Of a stretch of DNA of 31,720 bases, positions 1 to 6,783 are shown one piece after another. The stretch spans positions 1-31,720 of IMG/VR virus record IMGVR_UViG_3300006805_000097, one strand, 5' to 3'. Below the pieces are notes generated by a model, which saw only the letters and a list, made by a program, of their open reading frames with translations, ran no database searches and was not told the origin of the DNA. This stretch comes from a virus. The translations under genes were made by a program, and so were the position numbers. The stretch's first letter is position 1. Each line of letters starts with the position of its first letter.

Positions 1-1
1 G

Positions 2-121
2 CAGCACGCAGTCTTTTCGGACTTTGCCTGGTACCAGAGCTTCGGCAATGGCAGCCAGTACGGCGCCGTCGCCAGCAACGAGCTCCGGGCCCGTGCCGTC
101 CGCAGATTAATCATTCAGTAA
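2..121 (+). CDS. DUF1566-like C-type-lectin-fold protein, C-terminal part (DGR target 1)
   Basis: The gene is cut by the window edge; 39 codons and the stop are visible. The peptide aligns without gaps to the C-terminus of the complete paralogue at 588-950, ending in the same LRARAVRRL motif. DUF1566-type proteins adopt, or are predicted to adopt, a C-type-lectin-like fold, and small phage members ending this way are often linked to diversity-generating retroelements. The final ~35 codons match the paralogue except for changes at codon positions 1 and 2. It is followed by an unrelated small gene after a 28-bp gap. Its role is inferred to be a diversified ligand-binding protein. The start and N-terminus lie outside the window. 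Confidence 0.75.
   Translation, partial: QHAVFSDFAWYQSFGNGSQYGAVASNELRARAVRRLIIQ
5..109 (+). repeat. DGR variable repeat copy 1 (VR1)
   Basis: This 105-bp stretch matches 837-941 except at 16 positions spread over 12 codons. All differences fall at codon position 1 or 2, and all 35 third positions agree. Examples are agc/gtc (38 vs 870), tac/ctc (59 vs 891), gcc/tac (65 vs 897) and agc/tac (74 vs 906). The 30 bp at 8-37 and the last 27 bp (83-109, GC-rich, ending in tta) are identical. The invariant GC-rich 3' end is where an initiation-of-mutagenic-homing element would lie. The template repeat was not found in the window. Confidence 0.75.
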
Positions 122-149
122 TTCAATAATTTCGATTCCGGAGTCAGCC

Positions 150-380
150 ATGAAACGTCCGCTCAATGCCGTTCTGCGTTCCGTCGCGAAGTTCCAGATG
201 CGTTCTCTCGAGATCAGCCTGCAGGGGAAGCTGGACACCCTGCCCTACGTCACCGACGAAGCAACGCTGGCCTGCATGCGCATCTCGATCCGCCAGCTGC
301 AGATTGATCTCGCCAAGGCCCGTTCGCGTTACCAGTCGTTTCTCCCGGCCGGCGAACGATTCATCTGGGAAGTGGCGTGA
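150..380 (+). CDS. Small hypothetical phage protein
   Basis: This 76-residue protein has an ATG preceded by a GGAG ribosome-binding site about 8 bases upstream (near 139). It is basic at the N-terminus (MKRPLNAVLRSV) and mostly helical in appearance, with no cysteines arranged as a metal site and no membrane segment. I do not recognise a family. It lies between the two DUF1566-like target genes and its stop overlaps the next start as ATGA, so it is translationally coupled to the membrane peptide that follows. Its position inside the DGR cassette may be incidental. Confidence 0.6.
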   Translation: MKRPLNAVLRSVAKFQMRSLEISLQGKLDTLPYVTDEATLACMRISIRQLQIDLAKARSRYQSFLPAGERFIWEVA

Positions 381-517
381 TGAATACCGGCCACCACCTC
401 GCCAGCATGGCAGAGCGCCGCGATCAGTTTGACCGCATGGCCGGCTTGCTTGTCGCCTTCCTGTGCTGCATCGGAACGTTTTCAGCCGGGCTGCTCACGT
501 GGGCGGTCCTGTGCTGA
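380..517 (+). CDS. Small single-span membrane protein
   Basis: This 45-residue ORF starts at the ATG of an ATGA overlap with the preceding gene. The first ~20 residues are hydrophilic (MNTGHHLASMAERRDQFDRM) and are followed by a hydrophobic stretch of about 24 residues that includes LLVAFLCCIGTFSAG, consistent with one transmembrane helix. The family is unknown. Small membrane proteins are common in phage early operons, where some act in superinfection exclusion or host control, but nothing here shows a specific role. The coupled start is the main evidence that it is real. Confidence 0.5.
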   Translation: MNTGHHLASMAERRDQFDRMAGLLVAFLCCIGTFSAGLLTWAVLC

Positions 518-573
518 TCGGCCTAGCCATCGCACTGGCTGTGCTCTGTCTGACCAATCTCTTTCTCGACTAA
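499..573 (+). CDS. Possible 24-residue membrane peptide
   Basis: A GTG at 499 (or 511) opens a very short frame overlapping the end of the preceding gene and ending at 573. The peptide is almost entirely hydrophobic (VLIGLAIALAVLCLTNLF), a plausible transmembrane helix. There is no clear ribosome-binding site. The overlap resembles the coupling seen elsewhere in this operon, but a hydrophobic frame of this length could occur by chance. Confidence 0.25.
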   Translation: MGGPVLIGLAIALAVLCLTNLFLD

Positions 574-587
574 TCCAAGGAATCACG

Positions 588-950
588 ATGCAAACCATCT
601 CCATGCCAGAACTCGCCGCCGGTGAGACCTACATCGCCACCCTCTTCGATGCGGCCTCCCAGACCGGACAGCACATCATCCTGCTCGATGGCGACAACAA
701 CAACGCTACCTGGGAAGAGCAGAAATCCTGGGCAACCAGCATCGGCGGGGAGTTGCCGACCCGCTTCGAGCAGGCCCTGCTCTACGCCAAGCACAAGGAT
801 CTGTTCCAGGTCAATTGGTACTGGTCTGGCGAGCAGGACGCAGTCTTTTCGGACTTTGCCTGGTACCAGGTCTTCGGCGATGGCGGCCAGCTCAGCTACT
901 TCACCTACATCAAGCTCCGGGCCCGTGCCGTCCGCAGATTAGCCATTTAA
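588..950 (+). CDS. DUF1566-like C-type-lectin-fold protein (DGR target 2)
   Basis: This is a complete 120-residue protein with an AAGG ribosome-binding site 8 bases before the ATG. The N-terminus (MQTISMPELAAGETYIA) leads into the conserved pattern ATWEEQKSWA, GGELPTRFEQALLYA and WYWSGEQ, ending in LRARAVRRLAI. This is the layout of short stand-alone phage DUF1566 proteins. Residues between WYQ and LRARAVRRL (~95-109) carry most of the variable codons of the 3' repeat. There is no signal peptide or membrane segment, so any virion display would need another carrier protein. The avd gene starts 26 bases downstream. The DGR assignment combines the substitution pattern seen here with known family biology. 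Its ligand is unknown. Confidence 0.8.
   Translation: MQTISMPELAAGETYIATLFDAASQTGQHIILLDGDNNNATWEEQKSWATSIGGELPTRFEQALLYAKHKDLFQVNWYWSGEQDAVFSDFAWYQVFGDGGQLSYFTYIKLRARAVRRLAI
837..941 (+). repeat. DGR variable repeat copy 2 (VR2)
   Basis: This is the partner of 5-109, offset by 832 bp. The twelve differing codons start at 837, 870, 879, 885, 891, 894, 897, 900, 903, 906, 909 and 912. The third base is unchanged in every one, mostly C, as expected if the template carries AAC-type codons at these sites. The final 27 bp (915-941) are identical to the other copy, and similarity ends immediately after them. Confidence 0.75.
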
Positions 951-976
951 CCATTTAATTATTGCTTTTCATCAGC

Positions 977-1327
977 ATGGCCCAAACCACCCACCTGCCG
1001 ATTTACAAGGTTGCCTACGATCTGCTTGGCCTGGTCACCGACTTGGTCAGGAACATGCCGCGCGACTCGAAGCAAACGATCGGCATCAAGATCAACCAGG
1101 AGTGCGTCGAGATCGTCGTTCTGATCTTCCGCGCCAACTGCGCCCGTGACAAGGCACCGCACCTGGAAGACCTGATCGAGCACCTGCAAGTCATCGAACT
1201 GCTGCTGCGCCTGTCGCGAGACAAGCGCCTGATCTCGACCAAGGGCTATGCCCAGGCCATCGAGCTAACCGGCAGTATCGGCAAGGCAGACCTTACCAAA
1301 ACCTATCGCAGGAGTATTTCAGCATGA
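977..1327 (+). CDS. avd: DGR accessory variability determinant, four-helix-bundle protein
   Basis: This 116-residue protein resembles the Avd / four-helix-bundle (S23-like) family. Hallmarks are LPIYKVAYDLLGLV near the N-terminus, a long helix containing the near-invariant IFRAN, DKAPHLEDLIEHL, and LLLRLSRDKRLIS followed by an SIGK motif near the end. In characterised DGRs, Avd forms a basic pentamer that binds the reverse transcriptase and template RNA and is needed for cDNA synthesis. ATG 977 was preferred over an upstream TTG at 962 because the family starts close to LPIY. The stop overlaps the next gene as ATGA. The C-terminus (KADLTKTYRRSISA) lacks the QxxGW ending I associate with the family. 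The usual partner, an RT gene, is not found downstream. Confidence 0.8.
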   Translation: MAQTTHLPIYKVAYDLLGLVTDLVRNMPRDSKQTIGIKINQECVEIVVLIFRANCARDKAPHLEDLIEHLQVIELLLRLSRDKRLISTKGYAQAIELTGSIGKADLTKTYRRSISA

Positions 1328-1704
1328 ATGTTGCAAGCGAAACCCAAGCCGTGAGTGGGGAAGATAACCTCGGCAGCGGCACATCGGACGACCTCCGTAA
1401 TTTGTACCAACAGGACGAGGGTGCCGCCTTCGTTGAGCAGCCAAAGCCGGATGAATTGCCGGCCGAGGCTTGCTCCGATGTCGCCCGGACTATGAACACC
1501 AGGCCGCTGGAAAATTATGTCGCTCGATGCGACGGAGGCAACTGCCCGAGCAAGAAGAACTGCCGGCGCTATACCGAGCGGCTCAGCGACGATTTGTACA
1601 TGCTCCGTGCCGCTCTCTGGCTGCGCCGGGATGCCGGCGCCAGCGCCTGCGACATGGTGATCTGGATCGACCGTGTAACCACCTTCAAGGACGCCACATT
1701 ATGA
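1324..1704 (+). CDS. Hypothetical protein with Cys-rich segment
   Basis: This 126-residue protein is coupled to avd by an ATGA overlap. The N-terminal third is acidic and low-complexity. A cysteine cluster near residue 67 (CDGGNCPSKKNC) could bind a metal, and the C-terminal part (LSDDLYMLRAALWLRRDAG) looks helical. I do not recognise the family. Where BPP-1-like DGRs have the template repeat and RT after avd, this gene and the rest of the early operon follow instead. Confidence 0.6.
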   Translation: MNVASETQAVSGEDNLGSGTSDDLRNLYQQDEGAAFVEQPKPDELPAEACSDVARTMNTRPLENYVARCDGGNCPSKKNCRRYTERLSDDLYMLRAALWLRRDAGASACDMVIWIDRVTTFKDATL

Positions 1705-2051
1705 GCCATACGAAAGAGCCGTGGCCGGTATTCACCGACATCGCAACGACCATGACGCCCGACCCGGAAGGAACGCCGGTAGCGATTCTTTCTTGGGACG
1801 ACTACATCCGCGCTCGGGCCTGCGTGAATGCTTGCGCCGGGATCAGTACAGACAACCTGGAAGAAAACCTTCCAGTCAAGGAACTGGCTAGACGTTACAA
1901 CGCAGCACTCAGGCAGCGTGACGAACTGCTGGCATCTGAAAAATGGATGTACCGGAAGCTCTGGGAATCCATCAACGGCACCGGATCATGGGATGCAAAC
2001 CCGTGGGTCTGGGTCGTGGAATTCAAGAAACTGGAAGGCGGTGCAGCATGA
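1701..2051 (+). CDS. Hypothetical phage protein
   Basis: This 116-residue protein starts at the ATG of an ATGA overlap; a longer upstream frame reads back into the previous gene and was rejected. The C-terminal half has a helical segment (LARRYNAALRQRDELLASE) followed by a Trp-rich tail (NPWVWVVEFKKLEGGAA). No catalytic motif was found. It lies directly upstream of the exonuclease and overlaps it by 4 bp. Confidence 0.6.
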   Translation: MSHTKEPWPVFTDIATTMTPDPEGTPVAILSWDDYIRARACVNACAGISTDNLEENLPVKELARRYNAALRQRDELLASEKWMYRKLWESINGTGSWDANPWVWVVEFKKLEGGAA

Positions 2052-2584
2052 GCCACGCCCTGATGGTTGATCTGGAAACACTGAGCAAACTCCCGACTGC
2101 GGCGATTTCAAGCATTGGCGCGGTGATCTTTGAGCCGCACAGCGACTGGATCGGCGAAAGCTTCCATCTGCACGTCAGCCTGGAAAACTGCCAGCGCCAT
2201 GGCCTGACGATCGACGCTTCGACGGTTACCTGGTGGCTTGGTCAGGATGATGTCGCGCGCCAGACACTGATCGTCGGCCAACTGGATGCCGCTCCGCTGA
2301 TCACCGCTCTGGAAGCATTCAGCAACTTTTTTCCGTCCGGGGCCGAGATATGGTGCAACGGCAACAGCTTCGACTTGCCAATCCTCGCCAATGCCTACCA
2401 CGCCATCGGCGCCGAAACGCCATGGGCCTTCTACAACGAGCGCGACCTGCGCACGCTAAAGGGCCTTAACAAAGGCGCCCGCATCCAGCGTGAAGGCACC
2501 CATCACAACGCGCTTGACGACGCTATTCATCAGGCGCGCCTGGTCCAGCACATCCTGCAATTCAACCCGGACGTCGACGCATGA
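2048..2584 (+). CDS. 3'-5' exonuclease, DEDDh superfamily
   Basis: This 178-residue protein carries the exonuclease motifs in order: DLET (residues 7-10, Exo I Asp/Glu), GNSFDLPIL (near 110, Exo II Asp) and HNALDDA (near 155, Exo III with the His and Asp spacing of the DEDDh type). Such enzymes use two metal ions to remove nucleotides from 3' ends; phage members resemble the Rv2179c-like and ExoVIII-like exonucleases. It is probably cytoplasmic and acts in DNA or RNA processing. ATG 2048 is the ATGA-coupled start; the longer frame from 1943 is overlap with the previous gene. The substrate cannot be read from the sequence. Confidence 0.8.
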   Translation: MSHALMVDLETLSKLPTAAISSIGAVIFEPHSDWIGESFHLHVSLENCQRHGLTIDASTVTWWLGQDDVARQTLIVGQLDAAPLITALEAFSNFFPSGAEIWCNGNSFDLPILANAYHAIGAETPWAFYNERDLRTLKGLNKGARIQREGTHHNALDDAIHQARLVQHILQFNPDVDA

Positions 2585-2805
2585 AGCCGGCCGTCACCCT
2601 GCCGCTCAGTCCGAGCATGAATCGCTGCCTGGCTGAAGGCCAGAAGGTTGGCGAATCCTGCGAGCGCAAAGACCAGTGCGCCCGGCACGTCACCATCGAG
2701 CACGACGACGAACCGGTGCCGGCCTATTACCGAGCCTGCCACAGCGATCTGATGGTCGCTTTTATCCCGCTGACTGGCTGGCCCGAGGAGGAAGTCGAAT
2801 CATGA
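2581..2805 (+). CDS. Small Cys-containing hypothetical protein
   Basis: This 74-residue acidic protein is joined to the exonuclease by an ATGA overlap. Cysteines in CLAEGQKVGESCERKDQCARH and in YRACH could form a small metal site, and the spacing is suggestive of a zinc knuckle. The C-terminus is rich in Glu. The family was not recognised. Its stop overlaps the HNH gene start, so it is co-translated with nucleic-acid enzymes on both sides. Confidence 0.55.
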   Translation: MKPAVTLPLSPSMNRCLAEGQKVGESCERKDQCARHVTIEHDDEPVPAYYRACHSDLMVAFIPLTGWPEEEVES

Positions 2806-3404
2806 GCGCCAAAGGCCAACCCCGCCACCTCTGGACGCATGAGGAAGATGCGATGCTGATCAGCCTTTACGACACCCAGCCAGCATCGGCAATCGCCAAG
2901 GCTATGGGTATGACCCGTGGCGCGATCAAGAATCGCGTCAATAAGCTGGGTATCACCAAGGGCCACAACTGCGGCTGCTTCGATAAAGGCATGATGCCCT
3001 GGAACAAAGGACAGCACTTCGTGGCTGGCGGCCGTGCCGCAGAGACGCAGTTCAAGCCGGGCCAGAAGCCGCATACCTGGAACCCGATCGGCCATGAGCG
3101 CATCACCAAGGATGGCTACCTACAGCGCAAGCTGACCGATACCGGCATCACCCGCCGCGACTACGTCATGGTGCATCACATTGTGTGGCGTGAAGCTGGC
3201 AATGATATTCCCACTGGCAGCGCCCTGATCTTCATTGACGGCAACCGGAAGAACTTCGCGCTGAGCAATCTGGCGCTGATCACCCGGGCCAACCTGATGC
3301 GCCGTAACAGCGTCCACAACTACGGGCCGGAAATCGCGGCCATCGCCCAGCTGCAGGGCGCCATTCAACGACAAATCAACCGGAGAGCGAGGGCTGAAGC
3401 ATGA
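2802..3404 (+). CDS. HNH homing-type endonuclease with N-terminal HTH
   Basis: This 200-residue protein has an N-terminal SANT/HTH-like region (WTHEEDAMLISLYDTQ, then SAIAKAMGMTRGAIKNRVNKLG, residues ~11-55), a NUMOD-like segment with GMMPWNKGQHF, and a C-terminal HNH core. The core has VMVHHIVWREAGNDIP with the paired histidines and IFIDGNRKNFALSNLALI with the downstream Asp/Asn. HNH enzymes of this kind nick or cut DNA, and many behave as free-standing homing endonucleases. The longer frame from 2676 is shadow; ATG 2802 overlaps the previous stop. It is intact and could be an intronless mobile gene or a recombination enzyme. Confidence 0.8.
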   Translation: MSAKGQPRHLWTHEEDAMLISLYDTQPASAIAKAMGMTRGAIKNRVNKLGITKGHNCGCFDKGMMPWNKGQHFVAGGRAAETQFKPGQKPHTWNPIGHERITKDGYLQRKLTDTGITRRDYVMVHHIVWREAGNDIPTGSALIFIDGNRKNFALSNLALITRANLMRRNSVHNYGPEIAAIAQLQGAIQRQINRRARAEA

Positions 3405-3715
3405 CTACGAAAAACATCACCGACCTGCGCCGCATCATGTTCGACACGCTTCAGGCGTTGCAGGACAAGAAAAACCCACTGGACATCGAGCGCGCACTGG
3501 CCATCAAGGAAGTCGACCAGGTCATCGTCAATAGCGCGAAGGTCGAAATCGATTACCTGAAGATTACCGGCCAGGGCGGTAGCGGGTTTATTCCAGAGGA
3601 ATTGACCAGCGCACCGCGCCTGCGGGGCGAAACCGTAGAGCCAACCGGCCATGGCATGAAGACCATCACGCACCTTCCCGGCGGCACCACGATCACCCGA
3701 CACAAGGCCAGCTGA
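3401..3715 (+). CDS. Hypothetical phage protein
   Basis: This 104-residue protein is coupled to the HNH gene by an ATGA overlap. The N-terminal ~55 residues look helical (LRRIMFDTLQALQDKKNPLDIERALAIKEVDQVIVN). The C-terminal half is Gly/Pro-rich with THLPGGTTITRHK. It resembles small proteins often found beside HNH genes in proteobacterial phages, but I cannot assign a function. No metal site or membrane segment is visible. Confidence 0.6.
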   Translation: MTTKNITDLRRIMFDTLQALQDKKNPLDIERALAIKEVDQVIVNSAKVEIDYLKITGQGGSGFIPEELTSAPRLRGETVEPTGHGMKTITHLPGGTTITRHKAS

Positions 3716-3717
3716 CC

Positions 3718-4098
3718 ATGGGCCATAAAAAAAGCATCACATCAATGCTAGTCCATCGCCAGGTTCCAATCTTTCCAGAAGGCCTGCCGAAATACATCAA
3801 TCGGCCAGATGCAAATCGCCGTCCGCTCATCGTTTCCACCGAGCAGTATCCGCAGGATATTGAGGACAAAACCGCTTTGCAGGCCGCTCGTCAATGTTCT
3901 GGTGCAGCCAGCATTGCCCAGAGCCGCCATGCGGTAATGGATGCGATCAAGGCCGGCGCGAAGACGAAATCAGAGATTCAGGCGAAGTCCGGTCTGTCGA
4001 AATCCAGCGTTTTTAATCATGTCCGGTCGATGGCAAAGGATGGGATTCTGATGTTCGACAAATCGACTTCGCCTTGGACTGTTGAGGTGACGGGATGA
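3718..4098 (+). CDS. Winged-helix DNA-binding protein
   Basis: This is a 126-residue protein. Residues ~75-120 form a winged HTH: AVMDAIKAGAKTKSEIQAKSG, then LSKSSVFNHVRSMAKDGIL as the recognition helix, then a short wing. This architecture is typical of phage regulators that switch gene blocks. The N-terminal ~70 residues are Pro-rich and unstructured-looking. It starts 3 bases after the preceding stop and overlaps the next gene by 4 bp. The target operator is unknown. Confidence 0.65.
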   Translation: MGHKKSITSMLVHRQVPIFPEGLPKYINRPDANRRPLIVSTEQYPQDIEDKTALQAARQCSGAASIAQSRHAVMDAIKAGAKTKSEIQAKSGLSKSSVFNHVRSMAKDGILMFDKSTSPWTVEVTG

Positions 4099-4472
4099 TA
4101 AAGATTCCACTTGATTCAAAGCGCCGAGTCATTGAGAAAAACATTTTCCCTTGGTCTAGCTGCGCACCATTTGTCGAAAACTCTCGCGGCTCCTTGATCC
4201 ATAGACCACGAAGCGGCGCTACCTACAACATCCACAAGCATCAGCATATCAGTGTCAGCTTCTGGTGCGGCATGGCCGTTGCCACACACACCAATAATCT
4301 GACGTTTTTACCATCGCCACCTGACGGGAAAATACTCTGCGAAAAATGCGAGGCAAACGCCGTAAAGAACGGCCTACCTAGCGCCGACGACCTGGCTGGA
4401 AAGCACGTGCACAAAGGAAGAACGGTTGCCGTTGTGACTTGCTGCCCCGCGCACGAAGGGGTGACGAGATGA
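4095..4472 (+). CDS. Hypothetical protein with zinc-ribbon-like C-terminus
   Basis: This 125-residue protein is coupled to the winged-helix gene by ATGA. It contains CEKCEANAVKNGLP (near residue 83) and a later CCPAH, together a plausible four-Cys or Cys/His zinc ribbon. The N-terminal part looks less GC-rich than its neighbours (AAA, ATT and TTT codons are frequent), which may reflect recent acquisition. The family was not recognised. Confidence 0.55.
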   Translation: MIKIPLDSKRRVIEKNIFPWSSCAPFVENSRGSLIHRPRSGATYNIHKHQHISVSFWCGMAVATHTNNLTFLPSPPDGKILCEKCEANAVKNGLPSADDLAGKHVHKGRTVAVVTCCPAHEGVTR

Positions 4473-4936
4473 GCCTATCCCGCCAACAGCGCGCCCATCT
4501 AGCCGCCTGCGACCGCTTCAAATCTGGAAAGCAGAAGCCGCCAACCCGCAAGCAGGCCCAGGCATGGCTAGCACCGATCCGTAAAGCATTCCGCGAGATC
4601 AAGACCGGCGAAGTCGATTCTCACCGAGGCTACGCCATCACCCGCATTCATTGGGCCGATGAAGACTTCGCCCGTGTCGATCACTGCATCAACGGTTTCA
4701 CCGCCATGCTCGATCGCCTGATGCCGGAATTCGACACCGGGGCGATGAAGCGCGTCAGCAAGAAGCTATCGGCAGGCGTGCTGCTCACGCACGACGAGGT
4801 CGAGGCGTGCTTTGTGGTGCTGAACCTGTGCGAGGACCGCCTGATCAAGCATAAGCGCGCTGAGCTGATGGATGCCGCGCTGACCGAGCAAGTGAATATC
4901 GAGCTGGAACGGCTCAATTTGAAGGATGCGGCATAG
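4469..4936 (+). CDS. Hypothetical helical phage protein
   Basis: This 155-residue protein starts at the ATG overlapping the previous stop; an upstream frame to 4439 is shadow. It is largely helical and basic at the N-terminus (SRQQRAHLAACDRFKSGKQKPP), with conserved-looking GYAITRIHWADEDFARVDHCI. No catalytic signature was recognised. It precedes the methyltransferase by two bases. Confidence 0.55.
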   Translation: MSLSRQQRAHLAACDRFKSGKQKPPTRKQAQAWLAPIRKAFREIKTGEVDSHRGYAITRIHWADEDFARVDHCINGFTAMLDRLMPEFDTGAMKRVSKKLSAGVLLTHDEVEACFVVLNLCEDRLIKHKRAELMDAALTEQVNIELERLNLKDAA

Positions 4937-4938
4937 CC

Positions 4939-6630
4939 ATGCAAATGAATCTCGACATCCACGGCGAGCTGATCATCGATAACTTTGCCGGCGGCGGTGG
5001 TGCTTCAACGGGAATCGAGCTAGCGCTCGGTCGTCGCGTCGATATTGCCATCGACCATGATCCGGAGGCGGTCGCCATGCACACTGCGAACCATCCGGAG
5101 ACGAAGCACTACTGCGAGAGCGTCTGGGAAATCGACCCGCGCGAAGTAACCCAGGGTAGGCCTGTCGCGCTGGTCTGGCTTTCTCCCGACTGCAAGCACT
5201 TCAGCAAGGCCAAGGGTGGCAAGCCCGTCGAGAAGAAGATTCGCGGCCTCGCCTGGGTTGCGCTGCGCTGGGCGGCTGTCGCCAAGCCGCGTGTGATCAT
5301 GCTCGAGAACGTCGAAGAGTTTCGCACATGGGGCCCGCTGGTGATCGACGGCGAAGGCAACACCAGGCCATGCCCGAAGAACAAGGGCAGGACGTTCAAT
5401 TCGTTCTGCAATGCCCTGAGAGCCCAGGGGTATCAAATCGAGCATCGCGAGCTTCGTGCCTGCGACTATGGCACGCCGACGATCCGCAAGCGCCTGTTCC
5501 TGATCGCCCGCCGCGATGGACAGCCAATTGTCTGGCCAGCGCCGACGCACGGCGACCCGCGAAACATCGCCACCAAGGCCAATAAGCTGAAGCCGTGGCG
5601 CACCGCTGCTGAGTGCATTGACTTCACCGCGCCATGCCCGTCAATCTTTGAGCGCACCCGTCCGCTGGCCGACGCCACACTTCGCCGGATCGCCAAGGGC
5701 ATCATGCGCTACGTTGTGAATGCGGCAGAGCCGTTCATCGTGAATACGGCGAATAGCAAGACCACCGGCAGAGGGCCCAACGCTTGGGATATTAACGAGC
5801 CGACGCGCACAATAACTTCAGCGCCCGGATTCGCTGTTGTCGCACCAGTCCTGACCGAGCATGCCAACGCATCGACGCCCCGCTGCATGCCAGCCGACGA
5901 ACCGCTGCGCACGATCTTAGCCCAGACTAAGGGCGGGCACCACGCCCTGGTTACCGCCTTCATGGCGAAGCACTACGGCGGCGTTGTCGGCCACAGCCTA
6001 CAAGGCGAACCGCTGCACACCGTCACCAGCTCAGACCATAACAGCCTGGTCACCGCCAACCTGATTCACATGGGCCACGGCGAAGGCAAGGACGGAAGCA
6101 AGCGATTCAGCCACGGCATTCGTGACATTGAACAACCGATCAATACCATCACGGCCAACGGTGCGACCGCTGGCATCGTGACGAGCAACCTGGTCAAGAT
6201 GCGCGGCACCAGCCAGGACGGCCAGCCAATCGACGAGCATCTGCACACAGTAAGCGCCCAGGGGACGCACCACGCCGAGGTCCGCGCCTTCCTTGTGAAA
6301 TATTACGGATCAGACCAAGACCCACGCCTCGAGGAACCGTTGCACACGGTAACCACTAAGGACCGCTACGGCCTGGTAACTGTCGCCGGCGATGAATACC
6401 AGATCGCCGACATCGGCCTGCGCATGCTGGCCCCACGTGAGCTATTCAAGGCCCAAGGATTCCCCGACAGCTACGTCATGGACTGGGGAATCGATCACAA
6501 CGGACAGCGCATTAACCTGACCAAAACAGCCCAGATTCGCATGTGCGGCAACAGCGTTTGTCCGCCACTGGCTGCGGCGCTTGTCCGGTCGAATCTTTCT
6601 GAACTGGCCGTCGCCAGGAGAGCGGCATGA
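4939..6630 (+). CDS. DNA (cytosine-5-)-methyltransferase with internal repeat array
   Basis: This 563-residue C5 methyltransferase has motif I NFAGGGGAST (15-24), a catalytic loop SPDCKHFSKAKGG with Cys85 as nucleophile (the PDC form replaces the usual PC), motif VI ENV (123-125), motif VIII RKRLFLIARR (183-192), and motifs IX/X at the C-terminus (LAPRELFKAQGFP; MCGNSVCPP). It transfers methyl from S-adenosylmethionine to cytosine C5, probably to protect phage DNA from restriction. Residues ~286-482, where the target-recognition domain lies, hold about six degenerate repeats of an (E/D)xPLxTV/IT core followed by a variable spacer and a VT-type strand. One repeat carries the 26-bp sequence found inverted at 7117-7142. 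No restriction partner is adjacent, so an orphan enzyme is likely. Confidence 0.9.
   Translation: MQMNLDIHGELIIDNFAGGGGASTGIELALGRRVDIAIDHDPEAVAMHTANHPETKHYCESVWEIDPREVTQGRPVALVWLSPDCKHFSKAKGGKPVEKKIRGLAWVALRWAAVAKPRVIMLENVEEFRTWGPLVIDGEGNTRPCPKNKGRTFNSFCNALRAQGYQIEHRELRACDYGTPTIRKRLFLIARRDGQPIVWPAPTHGDPRNIATKANKLKPWRTAAECIDFTAPCPSIFERTRPLADATLRRIAKGIMRYVVNAAEPFIVNTANSKTTGRGPNAWDINEPTRTITSAPGFAVVAPVLTEHANASTPRCMPADEPLRTILAQTKGGHHALVTAFMAKHYGGVVGHSLQGEPLHTVTSSDHNSLVTANLIHMGHGEGKDGSKRFSHGIRDIEQPINTITANGATAGIVTSNLVKMRGTSQDGQPIDEHLHTVSAQGTHHAEVRAFLVKYYGSDQDPRLEEPLHTVTTKDRYGLVTVAGDEYQIADIGLRMLAPRELFKAQGFPDSYVMDWGIDHNGQRINLTKTAQIRMCGNSVCPPLAAALVRSNLSELAVARRAA
6256..6281 (+). repeat. 26-bp inverted repeat, copy inside the methyltransferase gene
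   Basis: These 26 bases encode AQGTHHAEV of the fifth repeat unit of the methyltransferase. Their exact reverse complement is at 7117-7142. The bases immediately flanking the two copies differ. The two copies bracket 835 bp that hold the 3' end of the methyltransferase gene, a membrane peptide, the HTH gene and the integrase start. Confidence 0.85.
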
Positions 6631-6746
6631 ACCTGCTGAAAAACATCGCCATGAATATCGTCTTTGTGCCGATGGCCATTGCTGGGTTTGTTCTGCTGAT
6701 GGTTTTTATCGCCTTCGACTGGGCCACAGGCGGGTTTGAGGCATGA
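6627..6746 (+). CDS. Small single-span membrane protein
   Basis: This 39-residue ORF starts with the ATG of an ATGA overlap with the methyltransferase stop. The sequence MNLLKNIAMNIVF leads into a hydrophobic run (VPMAIAGFVLLMVFIAF) long enough for one transmembrane helix. The coupling and composition support it as a real gene. The function is unknown. A 10-codon frame (6743-6775) overlaps its stop and is probably not meaningful. Confidence 0.5.
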   Translation: MNLLKNIAMNIVFVPMAIAGFVLLMVFIAFDWATGGFEA

Positions 6747-6783
6747 CCATCCAGCAATACTTTTTGGCCGCCTGAGATAGCCA

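Noticed and set aside
5328-5963. Several ORFs inside the methyltransferase gene on both strands
   Set aside because: They are shadows; the methyltransferase motifs are continuous through the region in one frame.
6743-6775. 10-codon frame between the membrane peptide and the HTH gene
   Set aside because: It is too short to support as a gene, although it overlaps the upstream stop.
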